Shown here in pieces: positions 1 through 8,263 of a stretch of DNA of 34,606 nt; positions within the stretch are counted from its first letter, which is position 1; the number at the start of each line of letters is the position of its first letter. Below the pieces are notes generated by a model, which ran no database searches, was not told the origin of the DNA, and saw only the letters and a program-made list of their open reading frames with translations. The DNA is from Burkholderiales bacterium (lineage in GTDB: Bacteria; Pseudomonadota; Gammaproteobacteria; Burkholderiales; Burkholderiaceae_C). The position numbers were made by a program, and so were the translations under genes. Location of the stretch: positions 1 to 34,606 of the forward strand of contig CANGHK010000054.1 in assembly GCA_947453625.1 (NCBI GenBank). Reading direction: 5' to 3'.

Positions 1-3000
1 ACGGTGGAGTCGGTGACTTCATCGGCGACAACCGCGGTGGTCAACGTGAACGACCTGCCCACTGGCGGGGTGACGGTGACTGGCACGGTGACCCAGGGTC
101 AGACGCTGACGGCGGGCAACACGCTTGCCGACGTGGATGGTCTGGGTGCGATCAGTTACCAGTGGCAAGCGGGTGGGGTGGCCATTGCTGGCGCGACGGC
201 CAGCACCTTGGTGCTGGGCCAGGGGCAGGTGGGCAAGGCGATCTCGGTGGCGGCGAGTTACACCGACGGCCAGGGGACGGCGGAGTCGGTGCGTTCATCG
301 GCGACAACCGCGGTGGTCAACGTGAACGACTTGTCTACGGGCGGCGTGACGATCACGGGAACGGCGACCCAGGGCCAGACGCTGACGGCGGCCAACACGC
401 TGGCGGATGTGGACGGACTGGGTGCCATCAGCTACCAGTGGCAAGCGGGCGGCGTGGCGATTGCGGGGGCCACGGGTGGCACCCTGGTGCTGAGCCAGGA
501 TCAGGTTGGCAAGACGATCAGGGTGGTGGCGAGCTACACCGACGTCCTGGGCACGGCGGAGTCGGTGACCTCATCGGCAACAACCGCTGTGGTCAACGTG
601 AACGACCTGCCGACGGGCGGGGTAACGGTTACGGGCACGGCGACCCAGGGCCAGACGCTGACGGCGAGCAACACGCTGGCCGACGTCGATGGTCTGGGGG
701 CGATCAGCTACCAGTGGCAAGCGGGTGGGGTGGCGATTGCGGGGGCGACGGCCGGCACCTTGATGCTGGGTCAAGCGCAGGTGGGCAAGGCGATCACGGT
801 GGTGGCGAGCTACACCGACGACCAGGGCAATTCAGAGGCGGTGACCAGCAACTCGACGGCTGCCGTGCTTATCTTTAACTACCCACCCACCAGCACCGAC
901 CAGCTGGCGGCATTGACCGCGGAGCAGATTGCCGCGTTGTCAACAGCCCAGCTCAACGCGCTGAGCGGCGATCTGTGGGTCAAGCTCAGCGGCAGCCAGG
1001 TGGCCGCGCTGACGACGCTGCAGCTCGCAGCGCTGAGCACTGCCCGGCTGGACGCGTTGACGACCGCACAGTTCACCGCATTGACGACCGGTCAGATCGC
1101 GGCGCTGAGCACCGCGCAGGTCGCAGCACTCGAGAGCGCTGACCTTGCCGTGCTCAGCGCGGTCCAGATTTCTGCCTTCAAGCCTGCTGGGGTTTCGGCG
1201 CTGACCACCGCGCAGATCGCCGGTTTGGGTACCGCACAATCGGCTGGGTTGACCGGCGGGCAGATTGCTGCGATGTCGGCAACGCAGCTCAGTGCGTTGA
1301 GCAGCGCGCCGTGGGCCAAGCTCAACAGCAGCCAGGTGGCTGGATTGGGCACTGCGCAGCTGCCGGGGCTGTCCACCGCCCGGCTGAACGCGCTGACGAC
1401 GGCGCAGTTCACCGCATTGACGACAGGTCAGATTGCAGCGCTGAGCAGCACGCAGGTCGCAGCGCTCGAGAGCGCTGACCTTGCCGCGCTCAGTGCAGCC
1501 CAGATCGCGGCCTTCACGTCAGCCGAGGTTCGCGCGCTGACCACCATTGGGCTGAATGCGCTGACGACGGCCCAGTTCACCGCGTTGACGCCGGGCCAGG
1601 TCGCGGCGCTGAGCACCACCCAGGTTGCGGGTCTGAACACCAGCCAGTCGGCTGCGTTGACCAGCCTGCAAATTGGCGCGCTTTCTGTGCCCCAACTCAA
1701 CGCGCTGAGCAGCGCGCCTTGGGCCAAGCTCAGCAGCAGCCAGGTGGCCGCGCTGACGACGCTGCAGCTCGCTGCGCTGCCCACTGCGCGGCTGAACGCG
1801 CTGACCACCACGCAGTTCACCGCATTGACGACTGACCAGATCGCGGGGTTGAGCACCGCGCAGGTCGCAGCGCTCGAGCGGGCTGACCTGGCGGTGCTCA
1901 GTCAGGTCCAGGTCGCCGCCCTCACGCCTGCTGGTGTGTCTGCGCTGACCATTGCCCAGATCGCAGGTTTGGGTACCGCGCAGTCTGCCGGATTGACCGG
2001 CGGGCAGATCGCTGCGATGTCGGCAGCCCAACTCGGCGCGCTGAGCAGCGCGCAGTGGATCACGCTCAGCAGCAGCCAGGTGGCGGGGTTGAGCACTGCG
2101 CAGTTGCCGCGGCTGACCACCGCCCGCCTGAACGCGCTGACGACCGCGCAGTTTGCCGTACTGACGACTGGCCAGATCGCATCGCTGAGCACCGCGCAGG
2201 TCGCAGCGCTCGAAAGCGCTGACCTTGCCGTGCTCAGTGAGGTCCAGGTCGCGGCCTTTACGTCAGCCGAGGTTCGCGCGCTGAGCGCCGCTGGACTGAA
2301 TGCGCTGACGACGGCGCAGTTCAGTGGGTTGACGACTGGCCAGATCGCTGCGCTGAGCACCATGCAGGTCGCAGGCCTGAACACGAGCCAGTCGGCGGCA
2401 TTGACAAGCGCGCAGATTGCCTCGCTGTCGGCAAACCAACTCAACGCGCTGAGCAGCGCGCCGTGGGCCAGGCTCAGTGGCAGCCAGGTGGCCGCGTTGA
2501 CAACGCTGCAGCTCGCGGCGCTGACGACTGCGCGGCTGAACGCGCTGACCCCTGCGCAGTTCGTCGCATTGACGACGGGCCAGATCGCATCGCTGAGCAC
2601 CGCGCAGGTCGCAGCGCTCGAAAGCGCTGATCTTGCCGTGCTCAGTGAGGTCCAGGTCGCGGCCTTCACGTCAGCTGAGGTCCGCGCGCTGACCACCGCT
2701 CGGCTGAATTCGCTGACGACAGGACAGTTCATCGCGTTGATGCCTGGCCAGATCGCAGCCCTGAGCACGACGCAGGTCGCGGGCCTCAACACCAGCCAGT
2801 CGGCGGCATTGACGAGCGCACAGATCGCCGCGCTGTCGGTAGACCAACTCAACGCGCTGAGCAGCGTACCGTGGGTCAGGCTCAGCGGCAGCCAGGTGGC
2901 CGCGCTGACGACGTTGCAGCTCGCGGCACTGACGACTGCGCGGCTGAACGCGCTGACCACCACCCAGTTCACCGCATTGACGACTGGGCAGATCGCATCG

Positions 3001-5172
3001 CTGAGCACCGCGCAGGTCGCTGCGCTGGAGATCGCAGACTTCGCTGTGCTGAGCCCAGTTCAGATCTCAGCGTTGACGCCTGACGAGGTGTCGGCGCTGA
3101 CCACGGCGCAGATCGCCCGCTTGAGTAGCGGCCAGTTGGCAGCCCTGACAAGTGGGCAAATCGTTGGCTTGAGCGCTGGCCAGCTTGCAGCGTTGACCGG
3201 CGCGCAGCTTGGCGCGCTGTCGGCAACCCAGCTCAACGCGCTGAGCAGCGTGCAGTGGGTCAAGCTCAGCAGCAGCCAGGTCGCTGCGCTGAGCACTGCG
3301 CAGCTGCCGGCGCTAGCCACAGCCCAGCTGAACGCGCTGACGACTGCGCAGTTCAAGGCACTGACGACGGCTCAGATCGCCGCGCTAAGCGCTGCGCAGG
3401 TTGCCGCGCTCGAGAGCGCGGACTTCGCCGTGCTCAGCCCAACCCAGGTCGCAGCGTTGACCCCAGCCGATGTTTCGGTGCTGACTACCGCGCAGATCGC
3501 CGGCTTGAGCACCAGCCAGTCAGGGGCATTGACCACTGGGCAGATCGCCGCACTGTCGGCAACCCAGCTCAACGCAATGAGCATCGCGCAGTGGGGCAAG
3601 CTCGGCAGCAGCCAAGTTGCTGCGCTGAGCACTGCGCAGTTGCCTGCGCTGGCCACTGCCCGGCTGAACGCGCTGACGACGGCGCAGTTCAAGGCGTTGA
3701 CGACGGTTCAGATCGCCGCGCTGAGCACTGCGCAGGTGGCCGCGCTCGAGAGCGCGGACTTCGCCGTGCTCAGCCCAACCCAGGTCGCGGCCTTCACGCC
3801 GGCCGAGGTTTCGGCACTGACCACCGCGCAGATCGCGGGCTTGAGTACCGGCCAGGCGGGGGCATTGACCGGTGGGCAGATCGCCGCGCTGTCGGCCATC
3901 CAGCTCAATGCAATGAGCAGCGCCCAGTGGGTCAAGCTCAGCAGCAGCCAGGTGGTGGCGCTGACGACGCTGCAGCTGACGGCGCTGACCACCGCCCGGC
4001 TGGATGCGCTGACGACGACGCAGTTCAATGCGTTGACGACGGCTCAGATCGCCGCACTGAGCACCGCGCAGGTGGCGGCGCTGGAGACTGCGGACCTGGC
4101 CGTCTTGGGCACGGCGCAGTTGCGGGCTTTCAGCACGGGGCAGGTGCGTGCCTTGACGAGCGGCGAGATCAAGGCATTGACTACCGCACAGATCGCCGGG
4201 TTGAGCACGGTTCAGCTGGGAGCCTTGAGCAGCGGACAACTTGCCGCGCTGTCTTCGGCCCAGCGCGCGGCCGCGATGACCGCCAGCGCCAACCTGGTGA
4301 CCCCGTTGATGCTCGACCTCGACGGCAACGGGGTGCAGACATTGGGCATCGCCGCGGGTGTGAGGTTCGACGTCGGCAACACCGGCTCGATCGTGTCCAC
4401 CGGCTGGGCCGCGCCGGGCGACGGCTTGCTGGTGCTGGACCGCAACCACAACGGTGTGATCGACAACGGCGGCGAACTGTTCGGCAGCGCTACCTTGCTG
4501 CCAGACGGCAGCCATGCGGTCGACGGTTTTGAGGCTTTGGCGACCCTCGATGCCAACGGTGACAGCGTGATCAACGCGTTGGACTCTGGCTACTCCTCGC
4601 TGGCGGTCTGGATCGACGCCAACAGCGATGGCCTGACCCAGGCTGGCGAGTTGCAAGGGCTGGCTGCGCTGGGCATCAGCGCGCTGCACCTGGACTCCGC
4701 CCGGATGATTGCAGTCGATAACGGCAATCTGATCGGTTTGATGGGCAGCTATGACGACGCAGTGGGATCGACCCATGCGCTGGCCGACGTGTGGCTGGCG
4801 ACTGCACCGCTGGCCGTCAGCCCGGTCACGGACCAGCCCGGCAAGCTGCAGGCGATGGTGTCTGATTTGGTGCAGTCGCTTGACCGGTTCACGGTGCAGT
4901 CGAATGATTCGCAGTGCATTGCCGGTGCTGCGCTGAGGCTGCCGGCCATTGCTGACACGGCCAGTCTTGCGCTGCTGCCGGCGGATCCATCGCGCAGTTT
5001 GGCGGCGCAACTCTCAGCCTTTATCGATCAGAACTCCGTGGCGATTGCGATGCCTTCAGCGCTCACGGCCCTACCGATTGGCGGGCTCTCGATCCGGGAC
5101 CTGACCCTGGGGCAGCCTACCGTCGGCCCCGCGGCGGTGGATTCGCAGGCAAGCCGAGCTCTGGGTCGATGA
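1..5172 (+). CDS. Giant repeat protein, Ig-like + octapeptide repeats + EF-hand-like C-terminus (5' truncated)
   Basis: The reading frame is open from the first base, so the N-terminus lies outside the window; 1722 residues are visible from position 4. Residues about 16-291 are three Ig-like repeats of 92 residues. Residues 302-1421 are 140 consecutive octapeptides of consensus A-A-L-[ST]-[ST]-[AG]-Q-[ILVF]. After a short linker, residues about 1436-1560 hold acidic calcium-loop motifs (DLDGNGVQ, DRNHNGVIDNGGELF, DANGDSVI, DANSDGLTQAGEL), typical of the C-terminal domain of large RTX-type or 'heme utilization/adhesion' proteins. I see no GGxGxD nonapeptides, so type I secretion is not shown. 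Only one cysteine is visible, near the C-terminus, and charged residues are rare in the octad region. A large surface or secreted adhesin-like protein is the likely role; the exact function is unknown. The C-terminus may be frameshifted (see findings). Confidence 0.85.
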   Translation, partial: TVESVTSSATTAVVNVNDLPTGGVTVTGTVTQGQTLTAGNTLADVDGLGAISYQWQAGGVAIAGATASTLVLGQGQVGKAISVAASYTDGQGTAESVRSSATTAVVNVNDLSTGGVTITGTATQGQTLTAANTLADVDGLGAISYQWQAGGVAIAGATGGTLVLSQDQVGKTIRVVASYTDVLGTAESVTSSATTAVVNVNDLPTGGVTVTGTATQGQTLTASNTLADVDGLGAISYQWQAGGVAIAGATAGTLMLGQAQVGKAITVVASYTDDQGNSEAVTSNSTAAVLIFNYPPTSTDQLAALTAEQIAALSTAQLNALSGDLWVKLSGSQVAALTTLQLAALSTARLDALTTAQFTALTTGQIAALSTAQVAALESADLAVLSAVQISAFKPAGVSALTTAQIAGLGTAQSAGLTGGQIAAMSATQLSALSSAPWAKLNSSQVAGLGTAQLPGLSTARLNALTTAQFTALTTGQIAALSSTQVAALESADLAALSAAQIAAFTSAEVRALTTIGLNALTTAQFTALTPGQVAALSTTQVAGLNTSQSAALTSLQIGALSVPQLNALSSAPWAKLSSSQVAALTTLQLAALPTARLNALTTTQFTALTTDQIAGLSTAQVAALERADLAVLSQVQVAALTPAGVSALTIAQIAGLGTAQSAGLTGGQIAAMSAAQLGALSSAQWITLSSSQVAGLSTAQLPRLTTARLNALTTAQFAVLTTGQIASLSTAQVAALESADLAVLSEVQVAAFTSAEVRALSAAGLNALTTAQFSGLTTGQIAALSTMQVAGLNTSQSAALTSAQIASLSANQLNALSSAPWARLSGSQVAALTTLQLAALTTARLNALTPAQFVALTTGQIASLSTAQVAALESADLAVLSEVQVAAFTSAEVRALTTARLNSLTTGQFIALMPGQIAALSTTQVAGLNTSQSAALTSAQIAALSVDQLNALSSVPWVRLSGSQVAALTTLQLAALTTARLNALTTTQFTALTTGQIASLSTAQVAALEIADFAVLSPVQISALTPDEVSALTTAQIARLSSGQLAALTSGQIVGLSAGQLAALTGAQLGALSATQLNALSSVQWVKLSSSQVAALSTAQLPALATAQLNALTTAQFKALTTAQIAALSAAQVAALESADFAVLSPTQVAALTPADVSVLTTAQIAGLSTSQSGALTTGQIAALSATQLNAMSIAQWGKLGSSQVAALSTAQLPALATARLNALTTAQFKALTTVQIAALSTAQVAALESADFAVLSPTQVAAFTPAEVSALTTAQIAGLSTGQAGALTGGQIAALSAIQLNAMSSAQWVKLSSSQVVALTTLQLTALTTARLDALTTTQFNALTTAQIAALSTAQVAALETADLAVLGTAQLRAFSTGQVRALTSGEIKALTTAQIAGLSTVQLGALSSGQLAALSSAQRAAAMTASANLVTPLMLDLDGNGVQTLGIAAGVRFDVGNTGSIVSTGWAAPGDGLLVLDRNHNGVIDNGGELFGSATLLPDGSHAVDGFEALATLDANGDSVINALDSGYSSLAVWIDANSDGLTQAGELQGLAALGISALHLDSARMIAVDNGNLIGLMGSYDDAVGSTHALADVWLATAPLAVSPVTDQPGKLQAMVSDLVQSLDRFTVQSNDSQCIAGAALRLPAIADTASLALLPADPSRSLAAQLSAFIDQNSVAIAMPSALTALPIGGLSIRDLTLGQPTVGPAAVDSQASRALGR
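49..876 (+). repeat. Three tandem 276-bp Ig-like repeats
   Basis: The codons for Asn-Asp that open each unit lie at 49, 325 and 601, an exact 276-bp (92-residue) period. The third unit ends at about 876, where the motif degenerates to Phe-Asn-Tyr. The units are very similar at DNA level; each has a GGVT(V/I)TGT start, a QGQTLTA motif and an ISYQWQAGG core. This looks like a recently amplified Ig-like domain and probably continues upstream of the window. Confidence 0.9.
907..4266 (+). repeat. 140 in-phase 24-bp (octapeptide) repeats
   Basis: The first octad (AALTAEQI) starts at 907 and the last (AALSSAQR) at 4243. The difference, 3336, is exactly 139 x 24, and all nine tryptophan octads fall on the same phase, so no octad gains or loses a residue. 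A higher-order unit begins at each tryptophan octad (Trp codons at 976, 1312, 1720, 2056, 2464, 2872, 3256, 3592, 3928). The spacings are 336, 408, 336, 408, 408, 384, 336 and 336 bp, i.e. 14, 17, 14, 17, 17, 16, 14 and 14 octads. Confidence 0.95.
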
Positions 5173-5470
5173 GTTGCTGGGAGAGGCAGCGCTTGCTGCA
5201 TCAGCGCGGGACAGAGGTCTGCGCTCGCCCGCCTCCATGTGGGCTTACTTCAACGAGGCCGACCCTGTTCAGGTCGGGTGGGTGGGCGTGTTGCGCCGGC
5301 CCGTTGCGCTGAACCTGGGTATTTCCAACAGATCGCCACGCCGGCGGGTGTGAACCTGTCGCCGTCCGGGGTCTACGCGCCGTCATCGTGTTTCCCGTCC
5401 CGCAGTATGGGTCTGACCGCTGCACATGTCGCCAGCCCTGCTTCGCGGCTTCACTCGTCCGTCCTGCCCC
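5173..5470. other. Region without an assigned gene between giant protein and glycosyltransferase
   Basis: No separate gene is supported. A second plus-strand frame is open from 5104 to a stop at 5351-5353 and its translation looks protein-like; it may be the shifted end of the giant protein (see findings). No convincing Shine-Dalgarno sequence lies just before the ATG at 5471. Confidence 0.4.
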
Positions 5471-6703
5471 ATGAAAATCCTGTTCATCCACCAGAACTTC
5501 CCCGGCCAGTTTCGCCAGATCGCGCCGGCCCTGGCCGCCGCCGGCCACGAGGTCCATGCGCTGGCGATCGCCAACCACGGCGCGCCGGGCGTTCGCCTGC
5601 ACCGCTACACCGTGACGCCCCTTTCCGGCGGCCCAGGCGCGGCTGGCCACCCCTGGCTGCGCGACGCCCAGGCCAAGGTGTTGCGCGCCCAGGCGGCGAT
5701 GCAGGCGATGGCCGCGCTCGACCAGCAGGGTTTCATGCCCGACCTGGTGATCGCCAACCCGGGCTGGGGCGAGGCGTATTGCGTCAAGGATGTCTGGCCG
5801 CGTACCCGGCTGCTCTGTCTGATGGAGTTCTTCTACGCCAGCCAGGGGCTGGACATGGGCTTCGACCCCGAGTTCGCGCCGCCCAGCCTGGACGACAGCG
5901 GACGCCTGCGGCTGAAGAACCTGGTGCTGCTCGAGGCCTTGCTGTCCATGGACGCGGGCGTCGCGCCGACGCAGTGGCAGTTCGACAGCCTGCCGGCGCA
6001 TATGCGCGGCAAGGTCGAGGTCTTGTTTGACGGGCTGGATACCGACAGCGTCGCCCCCGATGCCTCGGCCCAGGTCAGCCTGGCCAGTGGCCACACGCTG
6101 CGCGCCGGCGACCCGGTGCTGACCTATGTGGCGAGAAACCTCGAGCCCTACCGCGGCTTCCATGTTTTCATGCGCGCGCTGCCCGAGGTGCTGCGCCGCT
6201 GCCCCGAGGCCCATGTGCTGATCGTCGGCGGCGAGGAGGTGAGCTACGGCGCGCCGGCGCCCGGCGGCCAGACCTGGCGGCGCCGGTTGATGGACGAGTT
6301 GCGCGGCAGCCTGGATATCGCCCGCCTGCACTTCGTCGGCCGGCTGGCCTACCGCGACTACCTGCGCGTGCTGCAGGTCTCGGCGGTGCACTGCTACCTG
6401 ACCTACCCGTTCGTGCTGTCGTGGAGTTGCATCGAGGCGATGGCCGCCGGCTGCCATGTGGTGGGCAGCCGCACCGGGCCGGTCGAGGAGTTCATCGAGC
6501 AGGGCCGCAACGGCAGTCTGGTCGATTTCTTCGACCGGTCGGCGCTGGCCGATGCGCTGGTCGGCGGCATCGAACAGCGCGCCGGCCTGGCCTCGCTGCG
6601 GCGGCGGGCGCGCGAGACGGCGGTGCAGCGCTGCGACTTCCAGCGGGTGGCGCTGCCCGGTTACCGGGGCTTGATCGACCGCTTGGTGAGCGTTAAGGCG
6701 TAG
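5471..6703 (+). CDS. Family GT4 (group 1) glycosyltransferase
   Basis: A 410-residue protein that probably transfers a sugar from a nucleotide-sugar donor to a surface glycan or lipid acceptor at the cytoplasmic face of the membrane. The N-terminus (MKILFIHQNFPGQFR) and the following APALAAAGHEV are the hallmark of the Glyco_trans_4_3 subfamily. The C-terminal Rossmann half contains a donor-site region around residues 310-335 (TYPFVLSWSCIEAMAAGC, then a GPVEEF motif). The first Glu of the canonical E-x7-E pair is Phe here, as I recall for this subfamily. The frame is open 15 codons further upstream (5426), but the conserved MKILFIHQ start favours 5471. It stands alone, without other polysaccharide genes visible, so the acceptor is unknown. 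Confidence 0.88.
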   Translation: MKILFIHQNFPGQFRQIAPALAAAGHEVHALAIANHGAPGVRLHRYTVTPLSGGPGAAGHPWLRDAQAKVLRAQAAMQAMAALDQQGFMPDLVIANPGWGEAYCVKDVWPRTRLLCLMEFFYASQGLDMGFDPEFAPPSLDDSGRLRLKNLVLLEALLSMDAGVAPTQWQFDSLPAHMRGKVEVLFDGLDTDSVAPDASAQVSLASGHTLRAGDPVLTYVARNLEPYRGFHVFMRALPEVLRRCPEAHVLIVGGEEVSYGAPAPGGQTWRRRLMDELRGSLDIARLHFVGRLAYRDYLRVLQVSAVHCYLTYPFVLSWSCIEAMAAGCHVVGSRTGPVEEFIEQGRNGSLVDFFDRSALADALVGGIEQRAGLASLRRRARETAVQRCDFQRVALPGYRGLIDRLVSVKA

Positions 6704-6759
6704 CGGCTGGCGCGCCGGGATGGTGTTGACGTCAGTATCCCGAGGGCTACACTTGCGCC

Positions 6760-7047
6760 GTGCGCGTGGAGATGACCGAGGTTTACCGGAACTGGATCAA
6801 TGCACTCAAGGACCGAGCGGGTCGGGCGCGGATTCAGGTTCGCGTTGATCGGCTTGTGCATGGCAATCCTGGCCAGCACCGTGTGCTCACCGATGGCGTG
6901 GTTGAATTGAAGATCGACGTCGGGCCAGGTTACCGCGTGTATTTCACCGAACGCGACGGCCTATTGGTCATCCTGCTGGCGGGCGGCAGCAAGACCACCC
7001 AGTCGAAAGACATCAAGACAGCCATCGCACTCGCCCAAGGCCTTTGA
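6760..7047 (+). CDS. RelE/HigB-type toxin of a type II toxin-antitoxin pair
   Basis: A 95-residue protein of the HI1419 'upstream' addiction-module killer type (RelE/ParE superfamily). These proteins usually act as mRNA interferases on the ribosome. The motif series fits the family: W-x-x-x-L-K-D near the N-terminus, then ARIQVRVDRL, a GVVELKIDVGPGYRVYF core, and a final LLAGGSKTTQSKDI. Start choice is uncertain: GTG at 6760 or 6766, or ATG at 6772. GTG 6760 keeps the usual family length, and the frame is closed by a stop at 6727. The toxin gene precedes its antitoxin by 13 nt, the usual order for this subfamily. Confidence 0.88.
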   Translation: MRVEMTEVYRNWINALKDRAGRARIQVRVDRLVHGNPGQHRVLTDGVVELKIDVGPGYRVYFTERDGLLVILLAGGSKTTQSKDIKTAIALAQGL

Positions 7048-7060
7048 TTGGAATCACACC

Positions 7061-7393
7061 ATGGTCAAGACAGTTCTCGCCACCACTCCAGCCGAGGCTT
7101 CGCCAAGGACAAAGACGCATCCCTACGATGTGTCAGCGCAATTGCGCACGCCGGAAGAGATGGCCGCCTACCTGGATGCCTGGCTCACCGAGGCGCCCGA
7201 GGATGTCACCGGCATCGCGCGCGCGCTTGGCGACATCGCGCGCGCCAGAGGCATGACCCAGGTCGCGAAAGACGCCGGATTGAGCCGTGAGAGTCTGTAC
7301 AAGGCCCTTGGTGAGAACGGCAATCCGAGCTTCGCTACGGTATTGAAGGTGGCGCGCGCCCTGGGCGTCAGGCTGCACGCGCTGCCGATCTAG
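7061..7393 (+). CDS. HigA-like / HI1420-type antitoxin with helix-turn-helix
   Basis: A 110-residue partner of the toxin just upstream. It has the typical YDVSAQLRTPEEMAAYLD segment at about residues 22-40 and ALGDIARARGMTQVAK. The Cro/C1-type helix-turn-helix follows (DAGLSRESLYKAL, then GNPSFATVLKVARALG). It should neutralise the toxin and repress the operon promoter. ATG 7061 has a weak GGA about 8 nt upstream, so it is probably translated from the toxin transcript. The first ~20 residues are longer than I expect for the family. Confidence 0.9.
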   Translation: MVKTVLATTPAEASPRTKTHPYDVSAQLRTPEEMAAYLDAWLTEAPEDVTGIARALGDIARARGMTQVAKDAGLSRESLYKALGENGNPSFATVLKVARALGVRLHALPI

Positions 7394-7443
7394 CAGGCTG
7401 TTGGACTTGGGGCGCGTCGGCGGCGGCGCGGCCCCGCTGCGCC

Positions 7444-8172
7444 TTACACCGCCACCCGGTCGATCTCCCCCATCGCATGCCCCAGCCACATCTTCAGGCG
7501 CTGGCGCTCCATCAGGCTCAGGCCCGGGCCGTCGCGGCCGGTGTTGTTGCGGGCGGCCCAGAAGCTGGCGTTGCTGGCGTCGATCTTGTTGACCACTGGG
7601 TCGTGCAGGTGCTTGAGGGTGAGCACCTGGGCGCCCAGCGCGATCGCCCGGCCCTGCTCGCCCGACTTGTCGAGCTGCGAGAAATCGTCGCCGCGCAGTT
7701 GGTTGCGCACCAGCACATAGCGCAGCCGGGCGCCGAACTGGTCGAGCAGCTTGGCCAGCAAATCGACCGAATCGCGCCCGGCGTCCATCACATGCCAGTA
7801 GTACACCGACATACCGCTGATGTCGGCCAGATCGAGCACGCCTGACTCCTCCATCCACCGCACCAGCGGCGCATGGGTCTGCGCCGCCAGGTCCACCAGC
7901 ACGCGGCGGCCGGGCTGCTCGGCGGCGCTCTCGACGATGGCGTCCATCGCCTCGTAGCGGTCGGCCAGTACCGGCGAGGCGTAGCCGGCGTAATAGCGCA
8001 GCAGCGCGCCATGCGATCGGTCGGTGTCGAAGCCGATGAAGGGCATCGCGTGGTCGATGAAGTACTGCGCCAGCAGGCGCGCGACCATCGATTTGCCGAC
8101 GCCGCCTTTTTCGCCACCGATCAGGTGGATCTTCGATTGGGTCGGGGTTTCGAGCGTGGGGGGGTGTGTCAT
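7444..8172 (-). CDS. MinD/ParA-type P-loop ATPase
   Basis: A 242-residue cytoplasmic ATPase of the SIMIBI class. The deviant Walker A motif is at residues 21-28 (EKGGVGKS), with the signature lysine K22. A Walker A' (GFDTDRSHG) and a Walker B-like strand ending in VDLAAQTH follow. The family resembles proteins labelled CobQ/ParA-like or mobilization-associated ATPases; no ParB or centromere-like repeat is nearby, so partitioning is not supported. The frame opens earlier at a TTG (8187), but ATG 8172 is the more usual start. It lies about 90 bp downstream of the alkane hydroxylase gene on the same strand and converges on the antitoxin gene. Confidence 0.8.
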   Translation of the reverse strand: MTHPPTLETPTQSKIHLIGGEKGGVGKSMVARLLAQYFIDHAMPFIGFDTDRSHGALLRYYAGYASPVLADRYEAMDAIVESAAEQPGRRVLVDLAAQTHAPLVRWMEESGVLDLADISGMSVYYWHVMDAGRDSVDLLAKLLDQFGARLRYVLVRNQLRGDDFSQLDKSGEQGRAIALGAQVLTLKHLHDPVVNKIDASNASFWAARNNTGRDGPGLSLMERQRLKMWLGHAMGEIDRVAV

Positions 8173-8263
8173 GGCGGGAGTCGTCAAGTCATGCCGTCAG
8201 CCGGCGGGTGAGGAAGTATCGCCGCAGCTTTGCAGGATCCATGCCACCGACGGCGGGCAGGGC

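Noticed and set aside
907-4266. CRISPR or satellite array suggested by the 24-bp period
   Set aside because: The repeats are in-frame codons of a single open frame with no spacers.
3520-5010. Long minus-strand open frame (496 codons) opposite the giant protein
   Set aside because: It is rich in Arg, Gln and Gly, the usual antisense shadow of a repetitive GC-rich gene, and has no family-like segment.
5201-6457. Minus-strand open frame (418 codons) opposite the glycosyltransferase
   Set aside because: The plus-strand gene matches a known family; the antisense frame is Arg/Gln/His-rich without motifs.
7444-8172. Chromosome or plasmid partitioning locus
   Set aside because: No ParB gene or centromere-like repeats are nearby.
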